DNA of 64,000 nucleotides from Chitinophaga sp. LS1 (GCF_034274695.1 NZ_CP128362.1:2792501-2856500); one strand, 5' to 3'. Shown: positions 36,219 to 45,346, counted from the stretch's first letter. Notes: generated from the sequence alone by a model not told the origin. Program-made: numbers and translations.

Positions 36219-36709
36219 ATCCAATCCTGTTTATACGAACTGGAATTTGTTTTCATAGCGCAGACTTATTAAAGGCTGAACGGGCCTGGATCTCACATGA
36301 ACAACTGTTCTTCCTGCTACAGAAAGTTAAATGGCTGAAAGAGATCTATTCTCGCAGCTCTTAATATATTATGACGATTCCTGGTGAAAATAAAAAGCGA
36401 CTCCGGTAATGGTTATTTATCCTGATACGATGTTAATGACGATCGAAGATAAATTGGTGCAACAACACTATTGATTTCTCAGATCCCTGCCTGGTTTGGT
36501 ACTGTGTTCTGGTTGTGGGTTTCATAGAATTTAAAAGATATCTGGTTATTTGAGATGTTTCAAAGGAAAAACCTTTAATGTTATGTTAAAGCTACTAAAA
36601 TTTCCTTGAAAAAAATATAGGGGTTAGCGATGAATTAGTAGTTCGTAACAGGAAATTAATATCTGTAAATAATACTAATGTAAATATGAAAGGGAATAAA
36701 ACTAAAAAA

Positions 36710-36741
36710 GACAAGTGGCACGGAAACCCATGCCACTTGTC
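36710..36741 (-). terminator. Terminator of the surface-protein gene
   Basis: Arms GACAAGTGGCA and TGCCACTTGTC with a 10-nt loop; on the minus strand it is followed by a T tract. It lies 20 bp past the stop of the gene at 36761-37555. Confidence 0.87.
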
Positions 36742-36760
36742 TCAAATTGTAAACAGATAC

Positions 36761-37555
36761 TTAGTTGTCTGCTGACAGCTTCCCAACGACTTTATATCCT
36801 CTGGAACTGTCTGCGTTAGTGACTTCCTGGTAATACATACCATCTGGAGACACGTATAATTGCTGACCATTTATTTCAACTCCCCTGCAACCATTTGGCA
36901 GTTGTTGCAATATCTCCGGCTCAGGTGCAGGCGCAGGTTGTTCGTCCTGTGCTTTGCCTGTATCCAGCTGTCCGTTCTTACCTACTACCACATATTTTAC
37001 TTGTTTATCCTGTAGGATTTCCTGGTAGTAAGTACCGTTCTTTTCGTAGTAGGTATTCCCGTCAATCACCACCGTATTTACTCCATTTGGTAAACCTGGT
37101 ATCACTACGCCCAATGGAGGATCTACTACCTGGTATTGTTCACGCTGAGTACCTTCGGCTACATATGATTGATAGAAGTATCCATCAGAATAGTAGTAAG
37201 GCCCCCATGCCGTGTTGAAAGAAAGGAAGCCATAAGGCAATACATTCACCACGAATCCTATTGGCATGCCGTAATAACGGTATGGACGATAATATGGACG
37301 TGGATAATGCGCGTAATAAGGAGAGCGGTAATAACCACCCGCATAAATGCGTGGGCCTACAATAGCTGCACCAATACCGACACCGATCCTGGCGCCACCA
37401 CCCACAGCGATCCTTCCACCGCCACCACCGAATGCGATACGGCCTCCACCGCCACCGCCCCAATGTCCACGACTACGTTGTGCAGATGCACTATCAACTG
37501 TTGCGACACTTACCAGGGCTATCAAGGTCAGCAACACGTATATTCTATTCTTCAT
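36761..37555 (-). CDS. Secreted Gly/Tyr-rich surface protein (DUF6515-like)
   Basis: A 264-aa exported protein. The signal peptide (residues 1-25) is followed by a glycine-rich segment (about 32-65) and a Tyr/Pro/Arg-rich segment (about 72-95). The C-terminal half contains two similar units built around NTYYEKNGTYYQE and QQLYVSPDGMYYQE, each preceded by a Leu-Pro-Asn-Gly turn. This layout resembles proteins annotated as DUF6515, a family of unknown function; the family name is given from memory of the pattern. Probably outer-membrane or periplasmic. It is monocistronic with its own terminator. A 12-bp palindrome TTTAACGTTAAA (37600-37611) lies about 45 bp upstream of its start. Confidence 0.7.
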   Translation of the reverse strand: MKNRIYVLLTLIALVSVATVDSASAQRSRGHWGGGGGGRIAFGGGGGRIAVGGGARIGVGIGAAIVGPRIYAGGYYRSPYYAHYPRPYYRPYRYYGMPIGFVVNVLPYGFLSFNTAWGPYYYSDGYFYQSYVAEGTQREQYQVVDPPLGVVIPGLPNGVNTVVIDGNTYYEKNGTYYQEILQDKQVKYVVVGKNGQLDTGKAQDEQPAPAPEPEILQQLPNGCRGVEINGQQLYVSPDGMYYQEVTNADSSRGYKVVGKLSADN

Positions 37556-37673
37556 TTTGCCTCAGAGTTTAAATATTAGATCGATCTGGATACGATAAGT
37601 TTAACGTTAAAAACGTGTTTAACATTTTATGTGAAGGTAAATTTGTGTGGCTTAAAACCCGCTTAAAATGGCA

Positions 37674-38330
37674 TTAAAACAACTGGTTGCGGAGGATCCT
37701 TTTTATCATCTGGATCGTATTGCGGCCTATTTGTCCCTTGTATTTATTCAGAATGGCAACTTCTGAGCTACCCTTGCTTAATTCGTTCACTACCGGCAAC
37801 CATTTGCTCAGAAAGGCTGAGTTAGGCGTACGGTATTTTAATAACCGGCGCACGGTTTCTATCACTGCTTTGGGTACTGTTCCTTCGTGGAGCTCAAATA
37901 CTTCGTCCGTACTCAGACCCAGGTCTATATCCTGTGCCACCCGGCTATAATCCTGCAGGTATTTTTCGTTTGCTTCCATTACCTGCAATAGGGGATCATC
38001 GCTGTAGCGGATATGTCCATATTGTCTGGCTTGCTTATGTATACGGCTGAGGGCGTAATTGCGGGCTACGTTGTCACAAATAACAAGGTCGGAGGGTTGG
38101 AGTTCGAACCATTCACCTTTTACCCTTTTGTGCTGGAATATTACATGTAGGCATTCTTCCAGGTCATCCATATTGGCAGCAGGGTATTGGCGGATCACAC
38201 GGAACATTACGGGCAGGTGAGTATGATAGGAAGAAAGCCTTTTCTGCAGATCCTGGGTTTTCCCAATCTTGTAGAGGTTTTTTCCTGTATTGATAATATA
38301 AACACACTTGCCAATGAGGACTTGTTCCAT
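37674..38330 (-). CDS. GIY-YIG (MUG113/T5orf172-like) nuclease-family protein
   Basis: A 218-aa protein with an N-terminal GIY-YIG-type domain: CVYIINTGKNLYKIGKT (about residues 9-25), RLSSYHTHLP, then the Glu-containing LEECLH and GEWFEL near residue 85. This is the MUG113/T5orf172 branch of the fold. The rest is an uncharacterised, mainly helical region. The open frame reaches a TTG at 38348, but the ATG at 38330 places the start correctly before the domain. Such proteins occur both in mobile elements and as chromosomal genes of unknown role; no mobile-element features are nearby. Confidence 0.75.
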   Translation of the reverse strand: MEQVLIGKCVYIINTGKNLYKIGKTQDLQKRLSSYHTHLPVMFRVIRQYPAANMDDLEECLHVIFQHKRVKGEWFELQPSDLVICDNVARNYALSRIHKQARQYGHIRYSDDPLLQVMEANEKYLQDYSRVAQDIDLGLSTDEVFELHEGTVPKAVIETVRRLLKYRTPNSAFLSKWLPVVNELSKGSSEVAILNKYKGQIGRNTIQMIKRILRNQLF

Positions 38331-38427
38331 ATAATGACAGAATGACAATCCGAGGATATATATGCAAAATGTAGAATTTTTTTTAATAATGGTGCTATTT
38401 TTTTGCGGGGGCAGTTAAATTAGTAGA

Positions 38428-39324
38428 ATGAAATACAATACCCTGGGTAAATCAGACCTTCAGATCAGCGAAATCGCTTTTGGATGCATGTCGCTGGGAG
38501 AGAACACATTAGAAAACACTTTCCTGGTGCACCGCGCGCTGGACAAGGGGATTAACTTCTTTGACACGGCGGATCTCTACAATCATGGGGATAATGAAGT
38601 ACAACTGGGATTGGCGCTGAAAGGGAAACGGGATAAGGCGGTGGTAGCTACCAAGGTAGGGAACGAGTGGAGAGCAGATAAAAGCGGGTGGGATTGGAAT
38701 CCGTCCAAAGCTTATATCCTCAGATCGGTAGATGAGAGCCTGCGACGCCTGGGCACGGACTACATTGATCTGTACCAGTTGCATGGGGGCATGATGGAGG
38801 ATCCTATTGATGAGACCATTGCTGCTTTTGAAGAATTGCAACAGGCAGGGAAGATCCGGTATTATGGTATTTCTTCTATTCGTCCGAATGTGATCAGGGA
38901 ATATATCAACCGCTCCAATATCGTGAGTGTAATGATGCAATACAGCCTTCTGGACCGCAGACCGGAAGAGACCTGTTTAGAATTATTAAAATCAAACAAT
39001 ATCGGGGTATTAGCGAGGGGAGGAGTGGCCAAAGGCTTACTCGCCGGCAAGCACCCGGAGCCGTACCTGAACTATGATGCGGCCGCTGTGGCAAAAGCAG
39101 CGCTGGCAATTGCAAACATTTCACAGCAGGATCGTACACTGGCACAAACGGCATTACGGTTTGTACTGCATCAGCCGGCTATCGCCGCCGCCGTAGTAGG
39201 GATCAGAACACAGAATCAACTGGAAGAAGCGGCAGGAGTATTTAAGTCAGCGGCCCTGACACCTAATGAAATAGCGGAACTGGAGCAGTCAATCCAACCA
39301 AACCGCTATGACCAGCATCGTTAA
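38428..39324 (+). CDS. Aldo/keto reductase
   Basis: A 298-aa NADPH-dependent oxidoreductase with a TIM barrel. The catalytic tetrad is visible: Asp and Tyr in FFDTADLYNHG (near residues 45-51), Lys in VVATKVG, and His in YQLHGG. The C-terminal cofactor region (AAAVVGIRTQNQLEEA) is typical of the YdbC/Tas-like group. The substrate is unknown. It is transcribed alone, about 100 bp from the divergent GIY-YIG gene, and ends at a long bidirectional terminator. Confidence 0.92.
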   Translation: MKYNTLGKSDLQISEIAFGCMSLGENTLENTFLVHRALDKGINFFDTADLYNHGDNEVQLGLALKGKRDKAVVATKVGNEWRADKSGWDWNPSKAYILRSVDESLRRLGTDYIDLYQLHGGMMEDPIDETIAAFEELQQAGKIRYYGISSIRPNVIREYINRSNIVSVMMQYSLLDRRPEETCLELLKSNNIGVLARGGVAKGLLAGKHPEPYLNYDAAAVAKAALAIANISQQDRTLAQTALRFVLHQPAIAAAVVGIRTQNQLEEAAGVFKSAALTPNEIAELEQSIQPNRYDQHR

Positions 39325-39355
39325 AAAGCATGGCCGTGCCGAAGCAAAGCAGCTC

Positions 39356-39383
39356 TTCTTTTTAGCCGGGCGCAGGCCCTTTC
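39356..39383 (+). repeat. Dispersed terminator-linked element, copy A
   Basis: A 28-bp stretch immediately before a long hairpin. It matches the reverse complement of 53661-53690, sharing TTCTTTT, AGCC, CGCAGG and CCCTT in the same order. In both places the stretch directly abuts a long stem-loop of unrelated sequence. Confidence 0.45.
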
Positions 39384-39432
39384 AAAAACAAAACCGCTTT
39401 TGCCGTAGGCAAAAGCGGTTTTGTTTTTGAAA
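39380..39432. terminator. Long bidirectional terminator
   Basis: Perfect 25-bp arms (39380-39404 and 39408-39432) with a 3-nt GTA loop; the core is TTTTGCC-GTA-GGCAAAA. It separates the convergent aldo/keto reductase and S41 peptidase genes. Its architecture is the same as the hairpin at 16719-16771. Confidence 0.87.
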
Positions 39433-39445
39433 GAAGTATAATTTT

Positions 39446-41008
39446 TTATTTCAATTTCTTCCCTATCCTATAATCCACCATCCCACTAAACTTCTTTGTA
39501 TTCAACGACGGCCCTGACACTCTCAACCCTTCACTACTACCCGTAGCCAACCTGCCACCAGTACTCGCCGGATAACTACCCGTCGTCAGATAAGTCTGAA
39601 TATTATACAGATTCTCATCCCCCGTCAAACTTCCCCATCTTGCACCGATATAATCTGCCGCGGAATCAGTCGGGGTAATACCTGAATAATACCCACCTGT
39701 ATGGTTGGCATTTTCAGTCGCAAAGTTAATCGCATACAGATCCGCCAGGTACTGTTCTTTACCGGTACTATCATAGTCAGACAAGGTAAATGTGATAAAT
39801 CCACAAGGTTTACCATAAGTCGTAGTACCTACCAGCTGCACATTCATATAAGGCTTCAGGTTATTCAGCGTCATCTCACTGGCAGAAGCCGTATTCCCTG
39901 ATGTAATAAAGAATACATTATCCAGTGCCAGTCCGCCGGTAGTAGCCGGGAAGTTCACACTGGCTTCCAGGCCCACCTGATCCAGGTTAGCCGTCAGCTT
40001 ATCATTATACAGGTAATAATACATGGTCTTGCCCGCAGCGCTGGCCGGTGCAATCGCGCTATCCAGGTATTCTGCCGTGGTGACAGAACCACCACCATTA
40101 TAGCGAAGGTCTACAATCAGGTTCGTGATACCCGCTGCTTTAAATTTGGTAAACAGGGCATCCAGGACTGTTTTGGTCGGTGAAGCCACCCCTTTACTGG
40201 TATAGGTACTGGTAAAGGTATAGAACACAAAATACCCCACTTTAGACCCATTGATGGTATAAGTGGTATCAAACAGCACCGGGTTAATATTGTAAGTAGC
40301 AGCAGTCAGTGAATAACTGGCGGTTACTTTTGATGTGTTTTTTGTCACCGTCAGACTCACAGAAGTGGAGTTAAACAGGGCATTGGTTACTTTGGTCGTA
40401 TTGGTACCTGAAGATCCATCATAGGCAATATCCGTATCGCCGTTGATCGCTGTGATCCTGTCGCCTCTTTCCAATCCGGCCTGACCGGCAGGGGAGTTCT
40501 TATCTGCATAAAGCACGTACAGGTAAGTGGTAGACTTATTTGCATCAGCATATACATAACTCACTTCCATCCCGAAATCGCCGGAGGTAGCAGACACTTT
40601 TGTCAGGGAACCAGATACCCCATCCTGCAGGGAGGTGGACAATGACCCTGTTCTGTCCAGAAAGCTATACCTGTCCAGCGCGGTTGATCCCGTTCCTACA
40701 GAATAAGCTTTCATGGCTGTGAGCAGGTCATCAGCGGTGGAATAGGTGCTACTCAGTGGATTCATGGTAGGTACATTGGAATACCAGTAGTAGGTAGGCA
40801 GGTCAGTCGTCGTACTACGACCACCATTTACATAGCTCACCTGCATGGTGTTGTACATCAGGTATTTCAGCGAATCCTCGTCGGAGGTAGCAGTGCCGGA
40901 GGTCGTGGTTGTTGTACTCCCGGATTTGCTTTCTTTTTTACAGGCAGTGAAAAACCCTGCACACAGCGTACCTACAGTCAGTACGGCCAGCGTAAATCTT
41001 TTATTCAT
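39446..41008 (-). CDS. S41-family (C-terminal processing peptidase-like) lipoprotein
   Basis: A 520-aa serine protease. A lipoprotein signal (FFTAC, Cys near residue 23) places it in the periplasm or on the outer membrane. It is followed by a Ser/Thr linker, an N-terminal helical region, a PDZ domain (AGQAGLERGDRITAIN near residue 175-190) and the S41 peptidase domain with catalytic Ser in NTASASEMTLNN and YNGGGSVTTAEYL earlier. The family degrades proteins from the C-terminus. It is common in Bacteroidota as a stand-alone gene, as here; the substrate is not known. Confidence 0.92.
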   Translation of the reverse strand: MNKRFTLAVLTVGTLCAGFFTACKKESKSGSTTTTTSGTATSDEDSLKYLMYNTMQVSYVNGGRSTTTDLPTYYWYSNVPTMNPLSSTYSTADDLLTAMKAYSVGTGSTALDRYSFLDRTGSLSTSLQDGVSGSLTKVSATSGDFGMEVSYVYADANKSTTYLYVLYADKNSPAGQAGLERGDRITAINGDTDIAYDGSSGTNTTKVTNALFNSTSVSLTVTKNTSKVTASYSLTAATYNINPVLFDTTYTINGSKVGYFVFYTFTSTYTSKGVASPTKTVLDALFTKFKAAGITNLIVDLRYNGGGSVTTAEYLDSAIAPASAAGKTMYYYLYNDKLTANLDQVGLEASVNFPATTGGLALDNVFFITSGNTASASEMTLNNLKPYMNVQLVGTTTYGKPCGFITFTLSDYDSTGKEQYLADLYAINFATENANHTGGYYSGITPTDSAADYIGARWGSLTGDENLYNIQTYLTTGSYPASTGGRLATGSSEGLRVSGPSLNTKKFSGMVDYRIGKKLK

Positions 41009-41261
41009 GAGAAGGATGGATTTTCAATGAATTGATACTCTTATACAATACGACCATATTGGACTACACGGTTGGTTTAAAGTTTACTTTTTAAGGAAAA
41101 GTTAATATTCTCCCGGAGAAAGTTCTTTTTAGCTAAAACAATTTAGCCTATCTCCGAACGCCAGTACAGCTATTCTTCCATTTATAAAATAAATGGTATT
41201 TTGCCCCGCGAAAACTTATTTTTACGTCCTTTATCATGCTAAAATTCCAGACACTCTCAAC

Positions 41262-43550
41262 ATGAAAAAACTCATCATTCCGGCCCTTTTGCTGGCATCC
41301 TGTTTTGCAAAGGCCCAGACTGTGAACAGCGTCTCAGACCCGGTAGAATGGGTCAATCCACTTATGGGAACCGATTCAAAGGGTTCCTTGTCAACTGGTA
41401 ATACCTATCCAGCCATTGCCTGCCCATGGGGTATGAACTTCTGGATGCCGCAGACCGGCAAAATGGGCGACGGATGGGCGTACACCTACCATTCGGACAA
41501 ACTGCGTGGTTTTAAACAAACCCACCAGCCAAGCCCATGGATCAACGATTACGGCCAGTTTGCCATCATGCCGGTAACGAAATCCGTAAAATTCAAAGAA
41601 GATGACAGAGCCAGCTGGTTCTCGCACAAAGCGGAAGTAGCCAAACCATACTATTATAGTGTATACCTGGCCGATCACAACGTGACCACGGAAATCACTC
41701 CAACTGAAAGAGCTGCCGCTATCCGTTTTACCTATGGTAAGGAAGACAGTGCTTTCGTAGTGATCGATGCGCTGGACAAAGGCTCTTACATCAAAGTATT
41801 GCAGTCAGAGCGCAAAATTATCGGCTATACCACTAAAAACAGCGGTGGCGTACCTGCTAATTTCAAAAACTACTTCGTACTCACTTTCGACAAGCCTTTC
41901 ACTTATGTCGCTACCTTCAAGAACGATGTACTGAGCAAAGGTGTTGCGGAAGCACAGGAAAATCACGTAGGTGCCGTAATCGGCTTCTCTACCGTGAAAG
42001 GTGAGCAGGTAAACGTAAAAGTGGCATCTTCCTTCATCAGCCCTGAGCAGGCAGTATTGAACCTGAACCAGGAGATCGGCAGCAGCACTTTTGACGCTAT
42101 CAAAGACAAGGCAAAAGCTGCCTGGAACACCGAGATGAGCCGTATCAAGGTAGAAGGTGGTACATCTGACCAGACCCGTACCTTCTATTCCTGCCTGTAC
42201 CGTTCTATGCTGTTCCCGCGTAAATTCTATGAGTACGATGCCAAAGGTGCAGTGGTACACTACAGCCCTTATAATGGCCAGGTACTGCCAGGCTATATGT
42301 TCACCGATAATGGTTTCTGGGATACTTTCCGTGCCCAGTTCCCTTTCTTCAACCTGATGTACCCTTCTATGAACGCTCACATCATGGAAGGTATGGTGAA
42401 CGCTTACAAAGAAAGTGGCTGGTTGCCTGAATGGGCGAGCCCTGGTCACCGCGATTGTATGATCGGTTCCAACTCTGCTTCCCTGATTGCAGATGCTTAC
42501 CTGAAAGGTGTAAGAGGTTTCGACATCAACACCGCGTACGAAGCGATCATTAAAAACTCTAACAACGAAGGTCCGCTGGAATCAGTAGGCCGTAAAGGCG
42601 TAAAATATTACAATAAACTGGGTTATGTGCCTTATGATGTGAAGATCAATGAGAACACTGCCCGTACACTGGAATATAGCTACGATGACTGGACTATCTG
42701 GAAACTGGCAGTTGCCCTGAACCGTCCAAAGGCAGAAATCGAACGTTTTGCTAAACAGGCGCGTAACTACCGCAACGTATATGATGCAGAGAGCAAATTA
42801 ATGCGTGGTAAAAATGAGGATGGTAAATTCCAGACTCCTTTCAATCCAACCAAATGGGGAGATGCATTTACGGAGGGTAACAGCTGGCATTATAGCTGGT
42901 CTGTATTCCACGACGTACAGGGCCTGATCAACCTGATGGGTGGTAAAGAAACCTTCGTTCAGATGCTGGATTCCGTATTCGCTATGCCTCCGGTATTTGA
43001 CGATAGCTACTACCACTTCACCATTCATGAAATCCGCGAAATGCAGATCATGAACTTCGGTCAGTATGCACATGGTAACCAGCCTATCCAGCACATGATC
43101 TACCTGTACAACTATGCAGGTGCTCCATGGAAATCACAGTATTGGCTGAGGGAGGTCATGAACCGCCTGTATTCAGCTACTCCTGATGGTTATTGCGGTG
43201 ATGAGGATAATGGCCAGACTTCTGCCTGGTATGTATTCAGTGCACTGGGCTTCTACCCGGTTACACCTGGTGCGCCACAGTATGTAGTAGGTGCGCCTTT
43301 GTTTAAAAAAGCAACCGTGAAGCTGGAAAATGGAAAAGAGATCGTGATCAATGCACCAGGAAACAGCGAAGAAAACCGTTATATCAGATCTGCCACCTTC
43401 AATGGTGCCAACCTGACTAACAACTGGCTGGATTACAATGCTTTGATGAAGGGGGCAACTATCGACTTCGATATGGATGCTACACCAAATAAGAGCAGAG
43501 GTATCTCTGATAAAGATGTGCCTTATTCCATGACCCAGGAGGTTAAATAA
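41262..43550 (+). CDS. GH92 family glycoside hydrolase (alpha-mannosidase type)
   Basis: A 762-aa exported enzyme. The open frame begins at 41193, but the ATG at 41262 begins a clear signal peptide (MKKLIIPALLLASCFAKAQ). The N-terminal GH92 signature is WVNPLMGTDSKGSLSTGNTY and the catalytic region contains WASPGHRDCMIGSNSAS and the acidic GDEDNGQTSAWYVFSALGFY motif. GH92 enzymes are calcium-dependent exo-alpha-mannosidases acting on N-glycans or yeast mannan. It is not in a polysaccharide utilisation locus: the next SusC/SusD pair is 2 kb downstream, beyond a terminator and two unrelated genes. Confidence 0.93.
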   Translation: MKKLIIPALLLASCFAKAQTVNSVSDPVEWVNPLMGTDSKGSLSTGNTYPAIACPWGMNFWMPQTGKMGDGWAYTYHSDKLRGFKQTHQPSPWINDYGQFAIMPVTKSVKFKEDDRASWFSHKAEVAKPYYYSVYLADHNVTTEITPTERAAAIRFTYGKEDSAFVVIDALDKGSYIKVLQSERKIIGYTTKNSGGVPANFKNYFVLTFDKPFTYVATFKNDVLSKGVAEAQENHVGAVIGFSTVKGEQVNVKVASSFISPEQAVLNLNQEIGSSTFDAIKDKAKAAWNTEMSRIKVEGGTSDQTRTFYSCLYRSMLFPRKFYEYDAKGAVVHYSPYNGQVLPGYMFTDNGFWDTFRAQFPFFNLMYPSMNAHIMEGMVNAYKESGWLPEWASPGHRDCMIGSNSASLIADAYLKGVRGFDINTAYEAIIKNSNNEGPLESVGRKGVKYYNKLGYVPYDVKINENTARTLEYSYDDWTIWKLAVALNRPKAEIERFAKQARNYRNVYDAESKLMRGKNEDGKFQTPFNPTKWGDAFTEGNSWHYSWSVFHDVQGLINLMGGKETFVQMLDSVFAMPPVFDDSYYHFTIHEIREMQIMNFGQYAHGNQPIQHMIYLYNYAGAPWKSQYWLREVMNRLYSATPDGYCGDEDNGQTSAWYVFSALGFYPVTPGAPQYVVGAPLFKKATVKLENGKEIVINAPGNSEENRYIRSATFNGANLTNNWLDYNALMKGATIDFDMDATPNKSRGISDKDVPYSMTQEVK

Positions 43551-43576
43551 GATAAAATAATATCATTACAGATAGG

Positions 43577-43608
43577 AAGCCCCCTCAACTGAGGGGGCTT
43601 TTTTTTAT
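43577..43608 (+). terminator. Terminator of the GH92 gene
   Basis: GC-rich stem AAGCCCCCTC/GAGGGGGCTT with a 4-nt loop followed by eight T, 27 bp after the stop codon. Confidence 0.92.
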
Positions 43609-43616
43609 AGTGCTTG

Positions 43617-43671
43617 TTCGACGCGTCTTCGATGCTTCTTCGACGCTTATTCGACACTACTTCGTCACCAA
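43617..43671. repeat. Five-copy degenerate 11-bp tandem repeat
   Basis: Units at 43617-43627, 43628-43638, 43639-43649, 43650-43660 and 43661-43671, each starting TTCG; consensus TTCGACGCNNC. Period is exactly 11 bp, close to one helical turn, and the array is not in a gene. It is followed by a looser hairpin with arms AAGGGCAC (43683-43690) and GTGCCCTT (43714-43721). Confidence 0.8.
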
Positions 43672-43799
43672 AAGAACACCATAAGGGCACCTCAATATCC
43701 CAAGGATAATGAAGTGCCCTTTTGGTACCCTTTTAGTATCGGTATCATAGCGAAGACGCACTAAGAGAACGTGGTAATTAAATTGTATGTTTGTTAGCT

Positions 43800-44594
43800 A
43801 TGAAACAGGTCAGACTATTACTATGCTTAGCCCTACCGGCTATTTTATTCAGCTGCGCACATGCTCCATACGGTGCTACCAACAAGGTATACCGCAAGCA
43901 AGCCAAAACTTATGCCCGCACCTTACGTGCAGAACCTACGGGACAATGGATTGGTACCACCAATTTCAATATGCGTAAACCTAATTACGTGATCATTCAC
44001 CATACGGCACAGGGTACCTGCGATAGTACTTTCAGAACTTTTACCCTGACCCGCACGAACGTGAGTGCACATTACGTGATCTGTAAAGACGGTACTGTGG
44101 TGCAAATGCTGAATGATTACCTCCGGGCATGGCATGCCGGCTTGTCAAAATGGGGAAATGTGACTGATATGAACTCCTGTTCTATCGGCATCGAACTGGA
44201 TAACAATGGATTCGTACCTTTCCAGCCTCAGCAAATCAATAGTCTGATGGTTTTACTGGATACTTTAAAACATAGGTACAATATCCCGGCAGCCAACTTT
44301 ATTGGTCATGGTGATATCGCTCCTACCCGCAAAAATGACCCCAACCGGTACTTCCCCTGGCAGCAACTGGCCGAAAAAGGCTTTGGGCTCTGGTACGATA
44401 CTACCGGCGTAACCCTGCCAGCGGATTTTAATACTAAACAAGCACTGCGTCTTTTTGGTTATGATGTGAAAGATACGAGTGCCGCAATCATTGCGTTTAA
44501 AAGACACTTTGTACCCGCCGATTCATTAACCGGCATAAAACTGGATGAAGGAGAGAAGAAAATACTCTATAACCTCATGCAAAAAAGTGAATAA
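43800..44594 (+). CDS. N-acetylmuramoyl-L-alanine amidase lipoprotein (Amidase_2 type)
   Basis: A 264-aa peptidoglycan hydrolase that cuts the bond between N-acetylmuramic acid and L-Ala. The ATG at 43800 is used; an upstream TTG at 43791 adds only three residues. A lipoprotein signal (ILFSC) anchors it in the envelope. The zinc-binding His residues are in VIIHHTAQG and GHGDIAPTRKNDP; the substrate-binding Glu is in SIGIELDNNG. The C-terminal 70 residues resemble a small peptidoglycan-binding region. It is followed 5 bp later by a gene of unknown function. Confidence 0.92.
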   Translation: MKQVRLLLCLALPAILFSCAHAPYGATNKVYRKQAKTYARTLRAEPTGQWIGTTNFNMRKPNYVIIHHTAQGTCDSTFRTFTLTRTNVSAHYVICKDGTVVQMLNDYLRAWHAGLSKWGNVTDMNSCSIGIELDNNGFVPFQPQQINSLMVLLDTLKHRYNIPAANFIGHGDIAPTRKNDPNRYFPWQQLAEKGFGLWYDTTGVTLPADFNTKQALRLFGYDVKDTSAAIIAFKRHFVPADSLTGIKLDEGEKKILYNLMQKSE

Positions 44595-44599
44595 CTGAT

Positions 44600-45346
44600 A
44601 TGAAAAAGATAATCAGTAGTTGTCTGGGTTTATTTTTCTTTATATCGGCCGCTATGGCCCAAAAAGGGGATTGGTATACATGGAGCACAGGCACCACGCC
44701 TGCGGTCCATGTGACCATCAACGGAGATGAAATTGTACTGGATCGTACCGATCCGGCTACCAAACAGGGTGGCATCAGTGGCCGAAAATCAAACGATCTG
44801 GAAGCCGAACACCTGAAAATCATCAAAAAAGTAGAGAAAAATGACCGGACCTACCTGATCTTTCAGTCATTTGATGGGCTGTACTTCGTAACGACCCTGC
44901 AGAAAAGTCCATCCGGCGATTCTGTATTCATGTATTGCGCCGATGGCATAGAAGATGGATATAAAGGATTGAACGAGGCCCTGGACGGAATTAAAAAAGA
45001 TAACGGGTCCAACTTCTATATCACCCTATTTAAAAAAGAAGTTATTGATGCCGAGAAACGCAAAGTGCCCGTATCTAAAATTACCGGGTCCGAATTCGGC
45101 ACCGCCTTGCAAACCTTCACTGACAAGATGGATAAATTCTGGCAGGACAGGGGATATGGACATTTTGAACCCTACCACGGTTTTATGAACCTGATCTATG
45201 GAAATGCCTTCGCCAATGCATTTGGGAATAAGTATAGCAAACTGAGCCTGATCACTAAAGAATTGAAAACCCCTATTGCTAATTATAGCAACAATCCCAA
45301 TATCCGTAAGCTTTTAGAGTCAGCCGGATTCCTGAAAAGCGAATGA
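44600..45346 (+). CDS. Exported protein of unknown function
   Basis: A 248-aa protein not recognised. A signal peptide (residues 1-21, SAAMAQ) precedes a beta-rich N-terminal half containing WYTWSTGTTPAVHVTINGDE and a more helical C-terminal half. It starts 5 bp after the amidase stop, so the two are almost certainly one operon; a periplasmic role in wall turnover is possible but not shown by the sequence. Confidence 0.75.
   Translation: MKKIISSCLGLFFFISAAMAQKGDWYTWSTGTTPAVHVTINGDEIVLDRTDPATKQGGISGRKSNDLEAEHLKIIKKVEKNDRTYLIFQSFDGLYFVTTLQKSPSGDSVFMYCADGIEDGYKGLNEALDGIKKDNGSNFYITLFKKEVIDAEKRKVPVSKITGSEFGTALQTFTDKMDKFWQDRGYGHFEPYHGFMNLIYGNAFANAFGNKYSKLSLITKELKTPIANYSNNPNIRKLLESAGFLKSE

Larger units (their letters stand above)
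36073..36760. other. Upstream region of the lipid synthase operon
   Basis: 688 bp without a secure gene. It holds a nested palindrome (36193-36218), a partial dyad ATGATCAT/TTGATCAT (36117-36135), and the direct repeat CATAGTAAT at 36134-36142 and 36212-36220. A 55-codon plus-strand frame at 36197-36364 has protein-like composition but no recognisable motif, and its ATG lies inside the palindrome. No exact TAnnTTTG box for the minus strand was found. The minus-strand terminator at 36710-36741 belongs to the next gene. Confidence 0.6.

Noticed and set aside
36197..36364. A 55-codon plus-strand frame upstream of the lipid synthase operon
   Set aside because: The composition is protein-like but the ATG lies inside a palindrome, no promoter is evident and no family is recognisable, so I kept it out of the gene list.
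37674..38330. A mobile-element homing endonuclease
   Set aside because: Only the GIY-YIG-type domain suggests it; there are no terminal repeats, integrase or intron features, and the flanking genes are ordinary.
43617..43671. A CRISPR array
   Set aside because: The repeats are 11 bp with no spacers and no cas genes in the window.
43786..43793. TATGTTTG as a promoter of the amidase gene
   Set aside because: It fits the -7 consensus, but there is no -33 partner at the right distance and the transcript would start on the ATG itself.
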